A stretch of 64,000 bases of DNA from Syncephalis fuscata (lineage: Eukaryota; Zoopagomycota; Zoopagomycetes; Zoopagales; Piptocephalidaceae), in contig JAHLTZ010000009.1 in NCBI GenBank assembly GCA_025786725.1, positions 62,001 through 126,000 on the forward strand, read 5' to 3'. Within the stretch, counting starts at the first letter, position 1. Every line of letters begins with the position of its first letter. The translations under genes were made by a program, and so were the position numbers. A model generated the notes under the pieces. It worked only from the letters and a program-made list of their open reading frames with translations, was not told the origin of the DNA and ran no database searches. Shown in pieces: positions 35,919-48,017 of this stretch.

Positions 35919-37181
35919 ATGTCTCGCTACACTATGCTGGTGACTTTATTGGTGGCAGCTACGATGCTGTCGGCCAGTCCAGCTTTAGCACAGGATGCTA
36001 AGATCTGCAATGGTTCGGCCGATATTGCCGTCTTCCCTATACCGATACACATTTGCCGGTACTCACAACTCGGCCGCTTATGGACTAAGACCCGACTGCA
36101 CAAACATTGAAAAGTGTGATGGTGCACAAAACTTCTGCGTTAAAAGCGAACAACAATGCACTGGAGGTTGGTCCGAAAAGTGCGAAAATACGAGCAAGGA
36201 GTGTGCAAATAAATTGCCAAAATTCCTCGGCGGTTTATGTACTGCCTGGAACACCGTGTGCAAGTCCCCTAACAAAGTATGTGGCGCTTGGAGCACGGCG
36301 TGCAAAGAATCAGTCAACATGTGCAACAAAGGACTCCCCACTATGTGCAAGAATGCTCCAGGATGGATGCGCGAATGCTTTTGGGAAAATCAGCCTAATC
36401 ACGACATTGGTGCTCAGTTGAACGATGGTATTCGTGCATTTGATATTGATACCTGTGTATTGGGTGATGGCAGTGTTGTTACTTGTCATGGTATGGGACC
36501 TTCACGTGCTCTAGGCAGTCCACTCGACAACCATCTAACTCAAGTGCGTGACTTTTTAAAGTCACATCCTAATGAGGTCATTACACTTGAATATAGTGAT
36601 TATGACGGTGATGCCGCAAAGATTGCTGCAATCATTAAGCAAAAGCTTGAAGAATATTTGCCAGGCAAAATGCTTGAACGCAAAAGCAATAGCGATCCTT
36701 GGCCAACACTTGGTGAAATACTTGGACAAGGCAAGCAAGTAGTCGTTTTTTTAGGTCGTCAAATTCCTTCCTTCCCTGATGGTAAGGCTCCAGCATGGGC
36801 TAATGATCGTTTTTCCACTTACGCAAGCACTTGGGCTACACGAATAATGCCCATGACGAAAAGGCAGTGGCTGCGGCAATGATTGATTACGCTAACAAAA
36901 ACGACGGCAAGTCTAACTTGTGGCAATGTCTTGACTTTGAATATTCTCCCGACAAGAAAAGCATTATGGACGATGTTAAGCAGTTAAGACAGCCGGCTCT
37001 TTGCTTAAAGCGTTTGGCCAAAAACATAAACGCACAAATGGATGCTGTATCCAATGCCTACGGCGCCAAATTTCAAAGCATCCATCGTGTTCGCGTAGAC
37101 TATTACTACAACGTTAAAGGGCAGCTACTTAAGGTAGTTGAGCGTTTAAATGCACGTGCTGTAAACAGCATTAAAGCATAG
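35919..37181 (+). CDS. Secreted PI-PLC X-domain protein with cysteine-heptad insertion (paralogue 1)
   Basis: Intronless. Signal peptide (LVTLLVAATMLSASPALA), then CNGS, the first active-site His in FAGTHNSAAY, a 13-cysteine insertion, a WENQ-type motif, FDIDTC and the second His in VVTCHGMG. The C-terminal part includes WQCLDFEYSPD and VHRVRVDYYYN. The fold is the TIM-barrel phosphodiesterase of the PI-PLC X family; the substrate is unknown. Three single bases are missing, near 36029, 36046 and 36836. With them the protein would be 421 residues, identical in length to paralogue 2, which argues for consensus error over decay. Unlike its two relatives at 45-48 kb it has no intron at the GIR(A/S)FDID position, so it may have lost one or derive from a spliced copy. 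Confidence 0.88.
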
Positions 37182-37639
37182 AAGACTCTTTGGCTCAGTA
37201 CTTATGAATTAATCCATCTTAATGAATTTTATTAAATTTGAATAAACTAATGTCTATGTTATTGTTCCTTGATATTTACTTCAAACATACTATATCATTT
37301 ATTATAATCAAATGGTATTGCAATTGATATTGCATTGATAATAACTTTTATAAATTAGCGTTGGTTTTTTTACATTCTATATATATTATTTAAATAGTAT
37401 ATGCAACATATTATTAAATGTATTGCTACAATTAACTAAATACATAAATATTTGGAGGTTTAATTTAAGCCTCGTTGCATTTATTGTATTTTAATTTTTT
37501 CCATTCAAAACCTTACTCAACAAAACTGTCATCACTGTTAAAATGAGCGCAAAATAGAAAAAAGAACCATGTTTATATACATACACGTTTAAGTTGTAAT
37601 TATACACTTTTTAATACTGTTATTAATATTCATTATAAT
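37182..37639. other. Intergenic; carries the block shared with 5.4 kb
   Basis: Bases about 37420-37510 repeat the 5380-5470 block (GCTACAATTAACTAAATAC, GTTGCATTTATTGTA). No gene is seen. Confidence 0.4.
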
Positions 37640-39684
37640 TTTGTGTGGTTGCAGCAAAAGCGCTTGGTATTTCACATATTCAAGTTATATGCATAGACAA
37701 GGCTAGACCTAAAACCAACTTTGTTAAGACGCAGTCTTAAGCCATGTACTTGACTTTTGTATATACTAGTACTCGAGCTCAATGACTAAAACGCACACAT
37801 GCCATTTTTACTTTGACCTACAGTATGCATACTCTATACTACCAAAAATTAGGCATAATTTTTATTATTTGTTCGTTAATACAGTTTAAATCACCAGCGC
37901 AAACACTACTCTTATAAATGAGTTAGGCAATACGGCTTTTCGTTAAATAACCATTTTTTTATTTGCGGTCTTATTATCGTTATGAAGGCATGGGACTTCT
38001 GTGAGATCTTGAATACAATGACGCAACCGACACCTGCCACTTTTTACCAATCGATGAAAGCAACCTACGTCTTCAACTAGCAGCTAAATAGTTTACTAAA
38101 TATCCAAACTTTGCACTATTTATATTTTACCATACTCCTCTAAATCTATACCGCAAGAAAACAGCAATTCTAGCTGTCATAAAAAAAGTTTACTTACATG
38201 TTTTAGATGGCTGAGTCATTAGGCCGTCTTATGCAGCAACTAACAAGAAATGGATTTCCACTAATCAAACTACTTATTATAGACAAGGACTTTACTTCAA
38301 ATTCTGGATTTAAAAATGACTACATTATGGGCTAGAATGTGCAGCAATACTATGATACGTTAGTTAAATATAGTCCTGTTAAGATTGCAATAATAAATGA
38401 AAGTACTTATATGCTCGAAAGTCAGACAATGATTAAAGGATTTACGGCTTTCCGTTACATCGCCAAACAAGGTAATTGCTCATTATCTTATTATTATTCA
38501 TCGTTAACTTTTCAATATAATCCAGTCCATGGTATGGCATACTTATATCGAAGGGACACATTGCTTACAAAATCACGTATTCTGCAATAGTAAGTAAACA
38601 ACAAGCTGATTGTAACTGATGCTAATTTTACTCACACAAATATTGTTGGTTTTATTATACGCATGTGTTCGCGTCATAATGTTAGCTAAATTGAAAATTT
38701 TGCATTTGAATCTACTTTTAGTATCGTTTATTGTCACCGTTATATATTGCATATGTAGGTACTGGCAATACGTTTAGTGACTAACAACTTATGTGTATGC
38801 ATTAGTTCTTTAATGCATCTGTCTATTCTATATCGGCCGTATATAGCAACTGGATTGCATACCATATACACAATTATATCAGATACACCGTTTGATTTAA
38901 TACTGTGGCATTGGTGTGTAATTAATGTAGCTTAATAACTTGAACTAACAACCGAAAGGTCAATTGTTAATAGAAATTTATTTTCAAAAAGATCTATTAT
39001 ACTACTTCGTTCAACTGTTATACTAAATATTACTCCAAACATTACTCGCATCCTATTTATAATAGTAAACAATAATATGCGTATTAATAAATATAAAATG
39101 TTGTTTAAAGTTTAAATGACTACTTATGCTGTTATGCTTGCATTATCCTGGTTCAATACTATTTTTTTGGTGGATTTGGTAAGTTGAATGTATATTATAT
39201 AAGCCAACCAGTATAATATAACCATTTATTAGCAACATGGTTTGGAGTAAATGCCTATAAACTTAATAATCTCCCTGAAGGTCTTTATCGGTTTATCAGG
39301 ATAAGTAGCAGAATAAAGCAATATGCAAGATATACTAATAGTCATATGCTCCATTAGTTAAAGCTATTTGCATTACTGGGCTTTGCTGCATATATATTAT
39401 TTACAGTATGTTATACTACCAACATTATTGACAAATATTGGTTATCAACTGCCAAAATACTTGCAACAATAGCTGTATTTAATACACCACGTATGTTACA
39501 CGCACTCATATTTTTAGCAATATTTAGCCTACAATGGCCACAGCCAAAAGAGGCCGCTAAAGAAGATCGAATACCACTTGGTGGAATGACAACTATTGAG
39601 TTCCATACAACTACTGAAACAAGGTCATTACATAAACAATTGACTCGTAAATTTGCACAAATAATCAGAAAACAAACAATTTAA
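37640..39684 (+). pseudogene. Degenerate receptor-like membrane-protein locus
   Basis: Protein-like fragments lie in one orientation but several frames, separated by stops. An N-terminal part contains VAAKALGISHIQVICID and TKYPNFALFIFY. A soluble part from 38207 (AESLGRLMQQLTRNGFPL, then in the same frame after a TAG at 38333, QQYYDTLVKYSPVKIAIINE and YNPVHGMAYLYRRD) follows. Hydrophobic parts come next (VLAIRLVTNNLCVCISSLM; AVMLALSWFNTIFLV; FALLGFAAYILFTVC), and a polar tail ends at a stop at 39684 (RIPLGGMTTIEFH). The order of a long extracellular part, several membrane helices and a cytoplasmic tail suggests a decayed class-C-like receptor, but the family is not established. In-frame TAG codons (38333 and near 39358) are substitutions, not missing bases, so this looks like a true pseudogene. 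Confidence 0.5.
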
Positions 39685-40081
39685 ATAATTAAGGATTATT
39701 GGTATAATCATTAATAGTCAATTAATAAAATAATCGCTCTTTATCTCATACATACAATAGCTTTCATTATTTTATTTTTATTTTAATAATTATATTACAA
39801 CAATCATATGAGTCAACGTGTATAATACTGATAATGGCTACAAAGCAAGTAGATTAGTATTTTATTTTGATTTAAATCCCATTGCAAAAGTTCACAAACT
39901 CACAATTTTTAGTTTGTTTAAACTTTTTACAATTTTTAGCGTGCAAAAAAAGCGAATTAATAATTACCAAATATGTTAATTACATCACTAAGCATCCAAA
40001 AATAGACTCATCAAGAAAAACTCCCTTAGTAATTTACTTTTAACTATTACAACTGCTCATTCTATAATTATCGTTTTGTTT
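39685..40081. other. Intergenic upstream of the BRE4-type transporter
   Basis: AT-rich DNA of about 400 bp with no gene. It is the presumed promoter of the gene starting at 40082. Confidence 0.5.
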
Positions 40082-43000
40082 ATGAGTGATTACAAATATG
40101 AAAGCATAAATAATCAATTAAACTCAGTCAGTACACTTAATATGTCCAATAACGAAGGTCCTGATCTCACCAGTGACGAAGATGATGGGCCGCACCCATT
40201 TAAGCCGAAGCAATCCCCAGCCTTGAATTCAAATACTACCAATAGTGATAGCAGTAGTAGTAATACTAAAGAAATTAGTGTGCTGCCTATTGGTAGAGGA
40301 AGCGCTGCAACTGTAGGAATGGAAAATACAGAACTGCGCAATCGTCGGTATCCTACGACAGATACAACACAGCAGTATGAAAATCCAATGCCCATGATTT
40401 CTACTAGTCATTCAAATCAATGGAATTCACTGGAACGGGAAATCACTGGCTATGATTCTATTTATTCCGAGGCAGCCATGGCAGCAGCAGCAGCAGATGT
40501 AATACGTAATGTACATCGCACTGCACTTGAAAACAATCAGCCCACACTACTATCGGCTCAGCATAAAAAGTGGAAAAAGCATTATAACTGGTTGCGGCAA
40601 TGGCTACGTGATGTATTTGAACCGACAGTGTTGCGACGTGCCACTAAAGGATCGATGCTTTTCTTTATAGCGATGTTGCTTGTATTGATTAAACCAGTTG
40701 CTCATGCATTAGGCCGATCAAGCTACCTAATTATGATTTCGATCATTCTGATTCAGCCAGCTCGTCCTATTGGTGCGCATCTAGAAGCTACAGTGCTTAG
40801 TGTTGTTGCGCTGGTACTGGGTATTGGTTACTTGGCTGGTGCGCTTAGTATTAGTGCAGCTGCCAATGCAGCGCAAGTTCGACGTGGTGATGATCCTAGC
40901 GATGGCCGCTGGATTGCCATGGCTTTTCTATTATTTGGTGTATTCTGGGTGACGTGGATACGAGTACGTTTTCCACGTCTTTCTCAACCAGGTCATTTTG
41001 CCATTCTTACTATGGCATTCGGTTTGACAAAGGGCACTGCTGTAACATCATTTCAGCCCATAGTACTTTTTAATATTGGCATTCCTATTATATTGGGAAT
41101 TGCTCTTTCCTTAGGCGTTAACTTGTTTATTTTTCCAACTACAGCAAGTGATCTTAGAAGGTGAATTTAGTAAATACAGTAGTAATTGTGCTAATACACC
41201 AATACACGCTATAGAACGGCTACGACAAAAGCAATTAAAACGATCAAAGTACAGCTGATTCAGACAACTAGTGAGTTTCTGGCTCCTTCGCTTGAAACGA
41301 TCATTAATACGCCAAATCCATCACGTCGTCAAAGCACTAGCAATATCGGCCTAGCCTACAATGTATCGGTGTTACACTCGACCAAGACACGATCAGAACG
41401 TATTGATGATTTAATTAAGACCAAGCATCAGCTATCATTATCTATTCCATCATTAGTGGATTTAACCAAACATGCAGTGTATGAGGTCAATATTGCTCGC
41501 CATAATCCACGGGATTATAAACGGCTTTCTGGCGTACTAGCTGGTATTCAGCAACATCTGGCCAGTATGGTATTAGCGCTAAGAAGAGAGGAGGAATGGA
41601 TGCAAAAAGAAATGGAGATTGCTCGAATGGCACAAACTGAAAGTGTACAACCAATGAGATCTCCATCCCTCGAGGAAAGTACCTACGATAGCTCAATACT
41701 ATCTAAAGATCTGGGCCGACGATTAGGCCGAGTTACAATTAGACAACGTTTACAAGGAAGAGGCGATATTATATTACTTGCTCATATGGTTGATTTAACG
41801 CGTGACGCGGCACTTAAGCTAATGGAGGCATGTACGAGCATACTGGATTCTATGCATGATACAGTCGAACAAGATGTGTTTCCACAATCTGACCTACGGG
41901 CCATTTGGATACTGCTTACTTCTTGGATGCCCTTCCGATGGGCACAAGCAGCAATACCAGCTATAGAATTGGAAGAGGGCCATAATCGCCAAGAACAGCT
42001 GAATCAATTACTTGACGATGCACTTACCTTTTACGATATAGCAGAAAAGGATTGTATACGAGAAATGTATTCTCATTCAAAGCTAATTGGGCAGCGTGAA
42101 GAGCATTTTTTAGCATTTGGTTTTATTTATTCACTAAGAGAGATTGCCATGAAAATGCGGGAACTATTAGAGTTGGAGCCACGATTTTCGGTAACGCCTA
42201 ACTGTAGACAATGGCAAATCTGGTGGCCAAGTGTTGGTATTAGAAAATGGTTGCGTCGACGAGAAGATAGCGCAGAAGATGTTATTAATGGCGGCAATTA
42301 CATGGAATATGGTAAGATAGATTGCTGTTACTTGTATTTATCTAATTAAATAGTAATCGCTAGCGGAACGATTATGCGAAACAACCGAAAGAGCCGTAGA
42401 CGACGAGCAAACAAGAAAGCAAAATGCACGCTGGGCAAGAAAGAGAAACAAACGTTTAAGTTCACAACAAACGATGCACCAGCCAAGAGGTAGCCGGGTA
42501 CGCTTAACAATATGGCATATGATCCACTGGTTTCAAGGCTATCGGGTGAAATTCGCGTTTAAAATGATGCTATGTACATTTGCTATATCATTGACTGGTT
42601 ATATCAATGCAGATACCGACGCATTCTTTCAGAATGTGCATGGGCAATGGGCATTAACAACGGTATGGAGTAATTAGCAAGTGTTACTACCACGGCTAAT
42701 ATTTGAACATAGGCACTTTTTGTTCTTAGTATTGATATGGGTTCAACGTTTCTTTTGGGATTGTTTCGTTTGTTGGGTACTATATTTGGAACAGTTTGGG
42801 CAATATTTATTCTATCAGTTACTGAGCGTGAAAGTCCTTATATTATTGGCGGTCTAATGATGTTACATGGTAAGTATTGCGCGTAATACCATTAGAATTG
42901 GTGGTTAATAACACTTAATATTGTCGGTTTACTAGGTGTTATTGCTTGGAGAATGATGTACAGTCCAAAGACGCTACGTTTTGCCATTGCCTCGTTACTT

Positions 43001-43983
43001 ACCATATCATCAACTGTGCTTGGTTTCTACACCGGTTCGTACGCAGGACAGGATGTCATTCTTATTTGTCTTTATCGTGGTGCCGGTGTCTCTATTGCAC
43101 TACTTGTATCAATTACTATTCACCAACTTTTCTGGCCATTTTTTGCACGCAATGAGCTACGTAAACTACTTAGTTTATTGATTCATGAACTAGGACAAAC
43201 ATATGCAATGATTTCATCACTGCGACTTGTCGATCGCACTGATGCAGAATATCCAACAGTTTATACCAATGTTGAAAAGAGAATACATCTACTGCAGAGC
43301 GGACTGGTACGTGCCAATGAGCTATTGACGGCTGCAACCTCCGAACCTCGTTTAAAAGGACCATTTCCAGCTGATGTTTATCTAAAACTAATCCGTGCCA
43401 TGCGAGATAGTGCTGCATGGCTAGTAAGTATGCGATCAGCGGCACTTCAATCTCATCCGGCCAATGTGCGCCGAATTCTATCACCAAACATTTCGGCTCA
43501 TAGAGATTTGGTAAGTAGCTAATAAAGGCATTGTGATAAATAATACTCCAGTATACTAATAATAAATGGATGGCTAATTGGTATTAGACGGCCGCCGTGC
43601 TCCTGTACTACCACGTTGTGTCAGGTTCGCTACGTTCTAAACTGCCGTTGCCTGCCTATCTACCTTCGGCCCGTGCTGCTCGTCGACAAGCACTGCATTC
43701 CACATGGCCGGTATTCGAGTCGTTTAGTCCACGCGAAGACGAGCTGCGAAAGGGAAAAGATATAGCAGCATCGCCCAAGTCCATCAAATCAGACGACAAT
43801 ACTCCTGAATCGTCATCATCATCGCCGCTTTATGAGATATCCGACTCAGCCGGCATGCGTATGGCCTATTGGTTTGCCTACTCAGCTGGTCTATCTGAAC
43901 TGATTCGCGAACAAGAGAGACTGGCAAGTTATGTACAAAAACTTATTGGCGTTGATGAATTGATGGCATTTCATCTTGAGTAG
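40082..43983 (+). CDS. BRE4-like aromatic-acid-exporter/FUSC-family membrane protein
   Basis: Six exons: 40082-41160, 41215-42311, 42364-42662, 42713-42869, 42936-43510 and 43588-43983. They total 3603 nt, 1200 residues, with no frame defect. A disordered, Ser-rich cytosolic N-terminus (about 1-185) is followed by a first bundle of membrane helices (about 190-360; MLFFIAMLLVLIKPVAH, YLIMISIILIQPARP). A long helical cytosolic region comes next, then a second bundle (about 785-970; MLCTFAISLTGYI, HGQWALTTALFVLSIDMGS, LFRLLGTIFGTVW) and a soluble tail. The duplicated bundles match fungal Brefeldin-A-sensitivity (BRE4/DUF2421-DUF2422) proteins of the aromatic-acid-exporter-like superfamily. The ATG at 40082 was chosen because the open frame upstream has only a TTG. 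The transport substrate is unknown. Confidence 0.88.
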
Positions 43984-44089
43984 TAATTTATTTTTTTAAT
44001 TTCTAGATTTCATACAATTTTTAATAGATCATATATTTTATTTAATAATAAAGCGATTAATATTGTAAAAGTGGCAATTTGATTATCAA

Positions 44090-44580
44090 GTTATTTAAGT
44101 ATTTATTGTTTTGTTTGATAGTCAAATGACTAATATTTAATAACATCCAATCTATTGAACATGATGATGGGTGGTGAGTGACATTAGCCATCAAATACTC
44201 ATTATTGTAGATTCATTATCCAATATGCATATATCCACCATTTACCTATATCATTCCCATTTTATCCCATATTACTATATATCATTTAGCAAGTTATATG
44301 TAATTGAAGCATAAAGAATATAATTTATTTAGTATAGTATAAAATGATATATAATGGCATAAGCATACATTGTTAATAATATAGGTAAATAGAGGATGTA
44401 TGAATACTGGATAATAAATCTATAATGATGAATATTTTGATTCATGACGTCACGCATTGCCCAGTTCCATGTTTAATAGAACAAATGTGTAGTATGACCG
44501 CGCAAATAGTATTAAATGTAGCCATTTGACATCAAATCACACTAAATTTCTAGTAAATTGTTTAATAATATTTAATTTAC
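44090..44580. repeat. Fold-back copy of the dispersed repeat
   Basis: The forward arm, about 44095-44285 (GTCAAATGACTAATATTTAA, CCAATCTATTGAACATGATG, ATTGTAGATTCATTATCCAA), and the inverted arm, about 44340-44575, are separated by only about 50 bp. Reading the second arm backwards gives the same landmarks in the same order. This is the most compact, palindrome-like family member in the window. Confidence 0.8.
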
Positions 44581-45003
44581 ACTTGCCTTAATGTTATTAT
44601 TTCACCTATGGTCATTATGTAAACTATTATGTTTTGTTTTCTAAATATGAAAAACTAGCGAAAGCAAATACAACTAAAGAATGTTCGAATGTTACCTTGT
44701 ACTCGTGAGACGAACTGGCGCCGTGCTTATTCTCAATAGGCCTTGAGTGGGTATGTAGGCCATCTTGAATGGAAATGCACGTAGTGTGGGGTTGTGATAC
44801 TCTAATACCAGTAAAAATAATTTTTAGAGGTCAGCTGAGTTAACAAGCTTAAGCATCGTAAATAAATATAAACACTTAGTTTGCCAGCCGAAAAACTTCG
44901 TTTTTTAGTGCCGCCACCTTCGTTTTAACGACTTCATCCAATACCAAAGTATTAGTTTATTACGACTAACATCAAGCGTGTTATTTATTGATTTTATTTA
45001 GTT

Positions 45004-46328
45004 ATGACAGTTATGAATTTATTTGTGTTATTTCTCGCAGCGGCCATTAGCAGAGTACCTATGCTAGCTGAGGCTGCGACCAGCTGCAACGGTTCGTCAA
45101 ACTACTGCCAGCTACCGTTTGATCGCTACACTTTTGCTGGTACGCATAACTCGGCTGCTTACCATCTAAAGCCGGATTGTACACTGGCAACTGGTAAATG
45201 TTCTAAAGCCATTGGCACCTGTATTGAGACTGGCTCCAAATGTTCCCAGCCATGGCGCGAGAAATGCCGTGAAACTCAAGAAAAATGTAATAGCAAGGTG
45301 CCACCATGGCTGGGCAAAGTGTGTGACACGTGGGGCAAGACATGCACGGCAACAAGCCGCTTATGCGACGGCTGGACCGACATCTGCAAAGTGCCACTAC
45401 AGGCATGTTCAGGTAGTGCGCCGATTATCTGTAACAATGCACCCGAATGGTTTATGAAGTGTCTGTGGGAGAATCAGCCTGGCAAAGACATTAAACAACA
45501 GCTGGCTGATGGTAAGTAATATGTAATATAAGTGTATTATTATATAATAATTAATCTTATTTAACTATTAGGTATTCGGTCGTTCGACATAGATACCTGT
45601 GTGACTCATGATGGAAATGTTGTCACTTGTCATGGTATGGGCGTCACACGAGCGCTAGGTGATGGCCTAGATGTTCATCTTCAACAAATAGCCGAGTTTC
45701 TTAATGCAAACCGAGATCAAGTGATTGCCATCGAGTATATGGATACAGATGGTGATACTGCCGTTATTGCACGCGAATTAACTGCGCTATTAAACGCCAT
45801 TTAAACGGTCGACTATGGGAGCGTTCGTCGACTGCTGAACCATGGCCAACTCTTGGGCAAATGATTGATATGGGCAAGCAAGTAGTGATCTTTTCAGGTT
45901 CTATTGCCGACTCGCTACCTGGATCCGCTCGTCCTGCCTGGATTCATAATCGCGATAGTTACTATCGTAACACTTGGAATTACGCTAATGGTGCGCACAG
46001 TCCCAATCAAATGGCCGATATTATGCTGGCATACAACCCATCGGGATCCGATGCCGATCGCTGGCAATGCGTTGACTTTGAATACTCTCCCGATAGCAAA
46101 ACACTGCTTGAACAAATGAAGAATGGAAATATTCCTAGTATTTGTTTGGAACGTCTAGCAACCGACATGAATCGACGTGTGCCCGAAGTTGTAAACAAAT
46201 ATGCAGATCGTTTTCGACATGTACATCGTGTTCGTGTAGATTATTACTATAATGCTAAAGATCTGTTATTCAACTCGGTAAAAAAGATGAATGCACGTAA
46301 TTTCCAATTATTTGCTCGCCCGCAATAA
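45004..46328 (+). CDS. Secreted PI-PLC X-domain protein with cysteine-heptad insertion (paralogue 2)
   Basis: Two exons, 45004-45511 and 45572-46328. Signal peptide (FVLFLAAAISRVPMLAEA). Active-site His residues are H48 (FAGTHNSAAY) and H190 (VVTCHGMG). They are 142 residues apart, against about 50 in classical bacterial PI-PLC, because of an insertion from C59 to C153 with 13 cysteines. Successive gaps are 6, 6, 6, 7, 6, 11, 6, 6, 6, 6, 7 and 9 residues, so cysteines recur every seventh position. One base is missing in an A run near 45793. Restored, the protein is 421 residues, equal to paralogue 1. Secreted and probably disulphide-rich; substrate unknown. It lies head-to-tail with paralogue 3, about 200 bp upstream of it. 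Confidence 0.9.
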
Positions 46329-46523
46329 AGGCCCGCAATAATAGTATTTATTTATTATTAAATATTGGCTAGTATTTAAATTCAAGGGGGTGTTATCTAT
46401 ATATCGCCCCTGGAGGAGAAATAATAAATTTATATTACAATGTCCTTATAATAATTCTGATTAATAACTTTCTATACTACGATGCCTCTACAGTAATTTT
46501 AATTGACAACCTTTTGTATTAAA

Positions 46524-47947
46524 ATGTATCAAAGTTCTATTATTTACGCTTTGTGTATTTTTCTGTGCATCGATATTGTCGTTCGTGCCAATACATTGAG
46601 TCGACGCACTGACACCAATTGCAACGGAAGTACATCTTTGTGTAACTTACCATTTGACCATGTAACTTTTGCTGGCACTCACAACTCGGCTGCATACCAT
46701 TTGAAGCCCGAGTGTCCTCAGACACTAACCAGCTGTGGCGGTAGTGAACAATCTGTGTGTCAGAACACAGAACGTCAATGCTTAGATGGATGGGAAGAGA
46801 AGTGTACACAGTCTACTCAAAGCTGTAAATCCAACTTGCCAGAAATATTATCGTTTCTTTCAGTGTTTTGTACAGTATGGGAAGACACCTGTACATTAGC
46901 TGAGAATGTGTGCAAAGGATGGCAACTAGTATGTACTAAAACAGTAAAAGCCTGTTCCACTGGAATCAATTGGATGTGTGAAGCTACACCAGACTGGCTA
47001 AAAGATTGTGCATGGCAAAATCAGGCCAATCATGATATTGCCCAACAGTTAAATGACGGTAAGAAATAATATGGTTTATTTAAATTGATTAATTAACAAT
47101 TACAATAATAACAATAATAACAACAATAATAATAATATAGGAATACGTGCACTTGATATTGATCTTTGTCTTGATAAGATGGCCAGTTGGTAGTTTGCCA
47201 TGGTATGGGAGAATTACGTGCACTAGGAGCCGGTCTTGTCGAAGTATTAGGCCAAGTAAAAACTCACTTAGAAACAGTACCAGATACAGTGCTTGCCATT
47301 GAGTTTGGCGATGTGGATGGAGACAAGTTAAAAATTGCTCCTCTTTTACGCGATACGATTAAAGAACAGCTCAGTGGCTATCTTATCGAACATCCCGATT
47401 CCAATTCAACATGGCCAACCCTTGGTCAGCTTATTGCTAAAAAACAACGTGTAGCTATTTTTGCCAGCGACTGGATTAACACATTAACTGATACTGAAAG
47501 ACCTGCGTGGCTACTATCTCGTGGAGATTATTAATTGGTAGTTGGAGTTATACAGGACAGCGCCATACTGCGGATGAGGTTGTTGCTGCACTACACGAAC
47601 ATGTCAATGCAGCAAATAACAGCAATCAGAAGATGGAGTGCCTTGACATGGAGTAAGTAGTTTGTTTGCATAGTTATTTATTTATTAACTCATACTTGGT
47701 GCATTGTAGATTATCGCCAAATATAGACGGTTTTCGAAATAAGATTACGCAACTTACCGATGTCTGTTTGCCAGATCTAGCAATGTCAATGAACAAGCAT
47801 ATTATTTCCATTGCTCAAGAGTATATTGCAGTCAAGAAACGCGTCCATCGCATACGTATCGATAATTATTGGACTGTTTTACCACAACTGTTAGAGGCGG
47901 TTTCGCTGTTAAACGATATGAATCTGACATCCAATGAAAATTATTAA
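46524..47947 (+). CDS. Secreted PI-PLC X-domain protein with cysteine-heptad insertion (paralogue 3)
   Basis: Three exons, 46524-47058, 47141-47652 and 47710-47947. Signal peptide (IIYALCIFLCIDIVVRA). The first His is in FAGTHNSAAYHL and the second in VVCHGMGELRALG. The inserted domain again has 13 cysteines with mostly six-residue gaps (6, 7, 6, 7, 6, 14, 6, 6, 6, 6, 7, 9), so spacing is conserved while other residues diverge. Single bases are missing near 47181, just before the second His motif, and near 47531. With them the coding length is 428 codons plus stop. Intron 1 sits at the same place as in paralogue 2; intron 2 is unique to this copy. The upstream in-frame TTG near 46503 is not used because the ATG at 46524 gives a proper signal peptide. 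Confidence 0.88.
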
Positions 47948-48017
47948 TTAATAAAATTTTTTAAACTATTTTATTTGAAGTAATTATCTGTAGTCTATAA
48001 CTGAATCGTTGATCGCC

